DNA of 35,440 nucleotides from Microbacterium sp. (GTDB lineage: Bacteria; Actinomycetota; Actinomycetes; Actinomycetales; Microbacteriaceae). Shown one piece after another: positions 34,353 through 35,440 of the stretch. The position numbers and the translations under genes were made by a program. Each line of letters starts with the position of its first letter. Position 1 is the first letter of the stretch. The stretch is taken from positions 1-35,440 of the forward strand of contig JAPSIX010000005.1 of NCBI GenBank assembly GCA_031178475.1, written 5' to 3'. Under the pieces are notes generated by a model. It was given only the letters and a program-made list of their open reading frames with translations, was not told the DNA's origin and made no database searches.

Positions 34353-35440
34353 TCAGGCGCTGCGGAACGCGACGACCGCGTTGTGTCCGCCGAAGCCGAA
34401 CGAGTTGCTGATGGCCAGCTGGTCTCCGTCGCCGAGTGGCTGCGGCTCGCCGGACAGCTTGAACGGAACGGCCGGATCGGGTTCTGTCATGTTGATCGTC
34501 GGCGGCGCGACCCGGTCCTGCAGGGCCAGAACCGTGAAGACCGCTTCGAGGGCTCCCGTGCCGCCGAGCAGGTGGCCGGTGGACGCCTTGGTCGCCGAGA
34601 CGGGGATGTCGTCGATGCGGTCGCCGAAGACGCGCTTGAGCGCCTCGTACTCGTTGGGATCGCCCACGGGCGTGGACGTGGCGTGCGCATTGATGTGGGT
34701 GACCTCGTCGGGGGAGGCTCCCGCCTGCTGCAGCGCCTGCTCCACGGCACGGGCGGCGCCGGCGCCCTCGGGGTCGTTCCCGGTGATGTGGTAGGAGTCG
34801 GCGGTGACGCCGCCGCCCACCAGATAGGCGTAGATCTTCGCGCCGCGAGCCAGCGCGTGCTCCTCGGTCTCCAGAACCAGGGCCGCGCCGCCCTCGCCCA
34901 TGACGAAGCCGTCGCGGTCGATGGCACCGGGTCGGGAGGCGCCCTCGGGGTCATCGTTACGGCGAGACAGTGCCTGTGCCGACGCGAACGACGCCATGGT
35001 GATGGGGTGGATCGCCGATTCCGCCCCGCCTGCGATCACCACGTCGGCGAGGCCGTCCTGCAGGTGCTCGTACGCGTTCGCGATGGACTCTGTGCTCGAC
35101 GCGCAGGCGCTGACGACTGTGCGGGCGAAGGCCTTGGCGTTGAACTGCAGGGATAGGTTGCCGGCGCCCGCGTTCGGCATGAGCATCGGCACCGTCAACG
35201 GCATCACACGCCGAGGACCCTTCTCACGGAGGGTGTCCCAGGCGTCCAGCAGTGTCCACACACCGCCGATGCCCGTGGCCCAGTCGACTCCGAGGCGTTC
35301 CGGGGCGACCTCAGGGGCACCGGCATCCTCCCATGCCTCACGCGCGGCGATCAGGGCGAACTGCGTCGACGGGTCGAGCCGCTTGGACTCGTGGCGTGGC
35401 AGCACCTCCTCCGGGCGCACCGACGCCTCAGCGGCGAACG
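34353..35440 (-). CDS. fabF: Beta-ketoacyl-ACP synthase II, 5' end outside window
   Basis: SACASSTESIANAYEHLQDGLADVVIAGGAESA (active-site Cys), NAHATSTPVGDPNE, ATKASTGHLLGGTG. Frame runs off the right edge. Confidence 0.95.
   Translation of the reverse strand, partial: FAAEASVRPEEVLPRHESKRLDPSTQFALIAAREAWEDAGAPEVAPERLGVDWATGIGGVWTLLDAWDTLREKGPRRVMPLTVPMLMPNAGAGNLSLQFNAKAFARTVVSACASSTESIANAYEHLQDGLADVVIAGGAESAIHPITMASFASAQALSRRNDDPEGASRPGAIDRDGFVMGEGGAALVLETEEHALARGAKIYAYLVGGGVTADSYHITGNDPEGAGAARAVEQALQQAGASPDEVTHINAHATSTPVGDPNEYEALKRVFGDRIDDIPVSATKASTGHLLGGTGALEAVFTVLALQDRVAPPTINMTEPDPAVPFKLSGEPQPLGDGDQLAISNSFGFGGHNAVVAFRSA

Noticed and set aside
1-35440. CRISPR arrays, transposases, integrases, prophage genes, long direct repeats
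   Set aside because: None seen on either strand; the window reads as stable chromosomal backbone.

Overview
High-GC actinobacterial chromosomal segment. Gene content and codon usage look like Microbacteriaceae (Microbacterium-like); this is inferred from family recognition, not from a search. Most of it is housekeeping: gatCAB, dinB, clpS/DUF2017, orn, msrA, an SSB paralogue, ettA, tesB, truncated globin, MscS channel, pepN, coproporphyrin ferrochelatase, rpiB, Nei/Fpg glycosylase, AGCS symporter, PaiB-like protein, amidohydrolase, dps, gamma carbonic anhydrase, YihY/BrkB, KTSC + DUF72, DUF3145, and a partial fabF at the right edge. Three tRNAs (His, Arg-TCT, CAT) are on the minus strand. I saw no mobile element, CRISPR array or rRNA. 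The items most worth a second look are: (i) a solitary 665-aa DUF262+DUF1524 GmrSD-like protein, divergent from (ii) a 261-aa protein with an HxD...H...R 2OG-Fe(II)-oxygenase-like signature behind a DtxR/IdeR-like iron box; (iii) a GNAT-zincin fusion in a coupled clpS operon; (iv) a recurrent TANNNT-N6-7-start arrangement suggesting widespread leaderless transcription, including a divergent pair with overlapping -10 boxes 18 bp apart; (v) a 9+9 bp perfect palindrome on the putative -35 of DUF3145; (vi) an over-abundant GGATGCC/GGCATCC word; (vii) an ArsR gene that seems to have lost its N-terminus through a frameshift.
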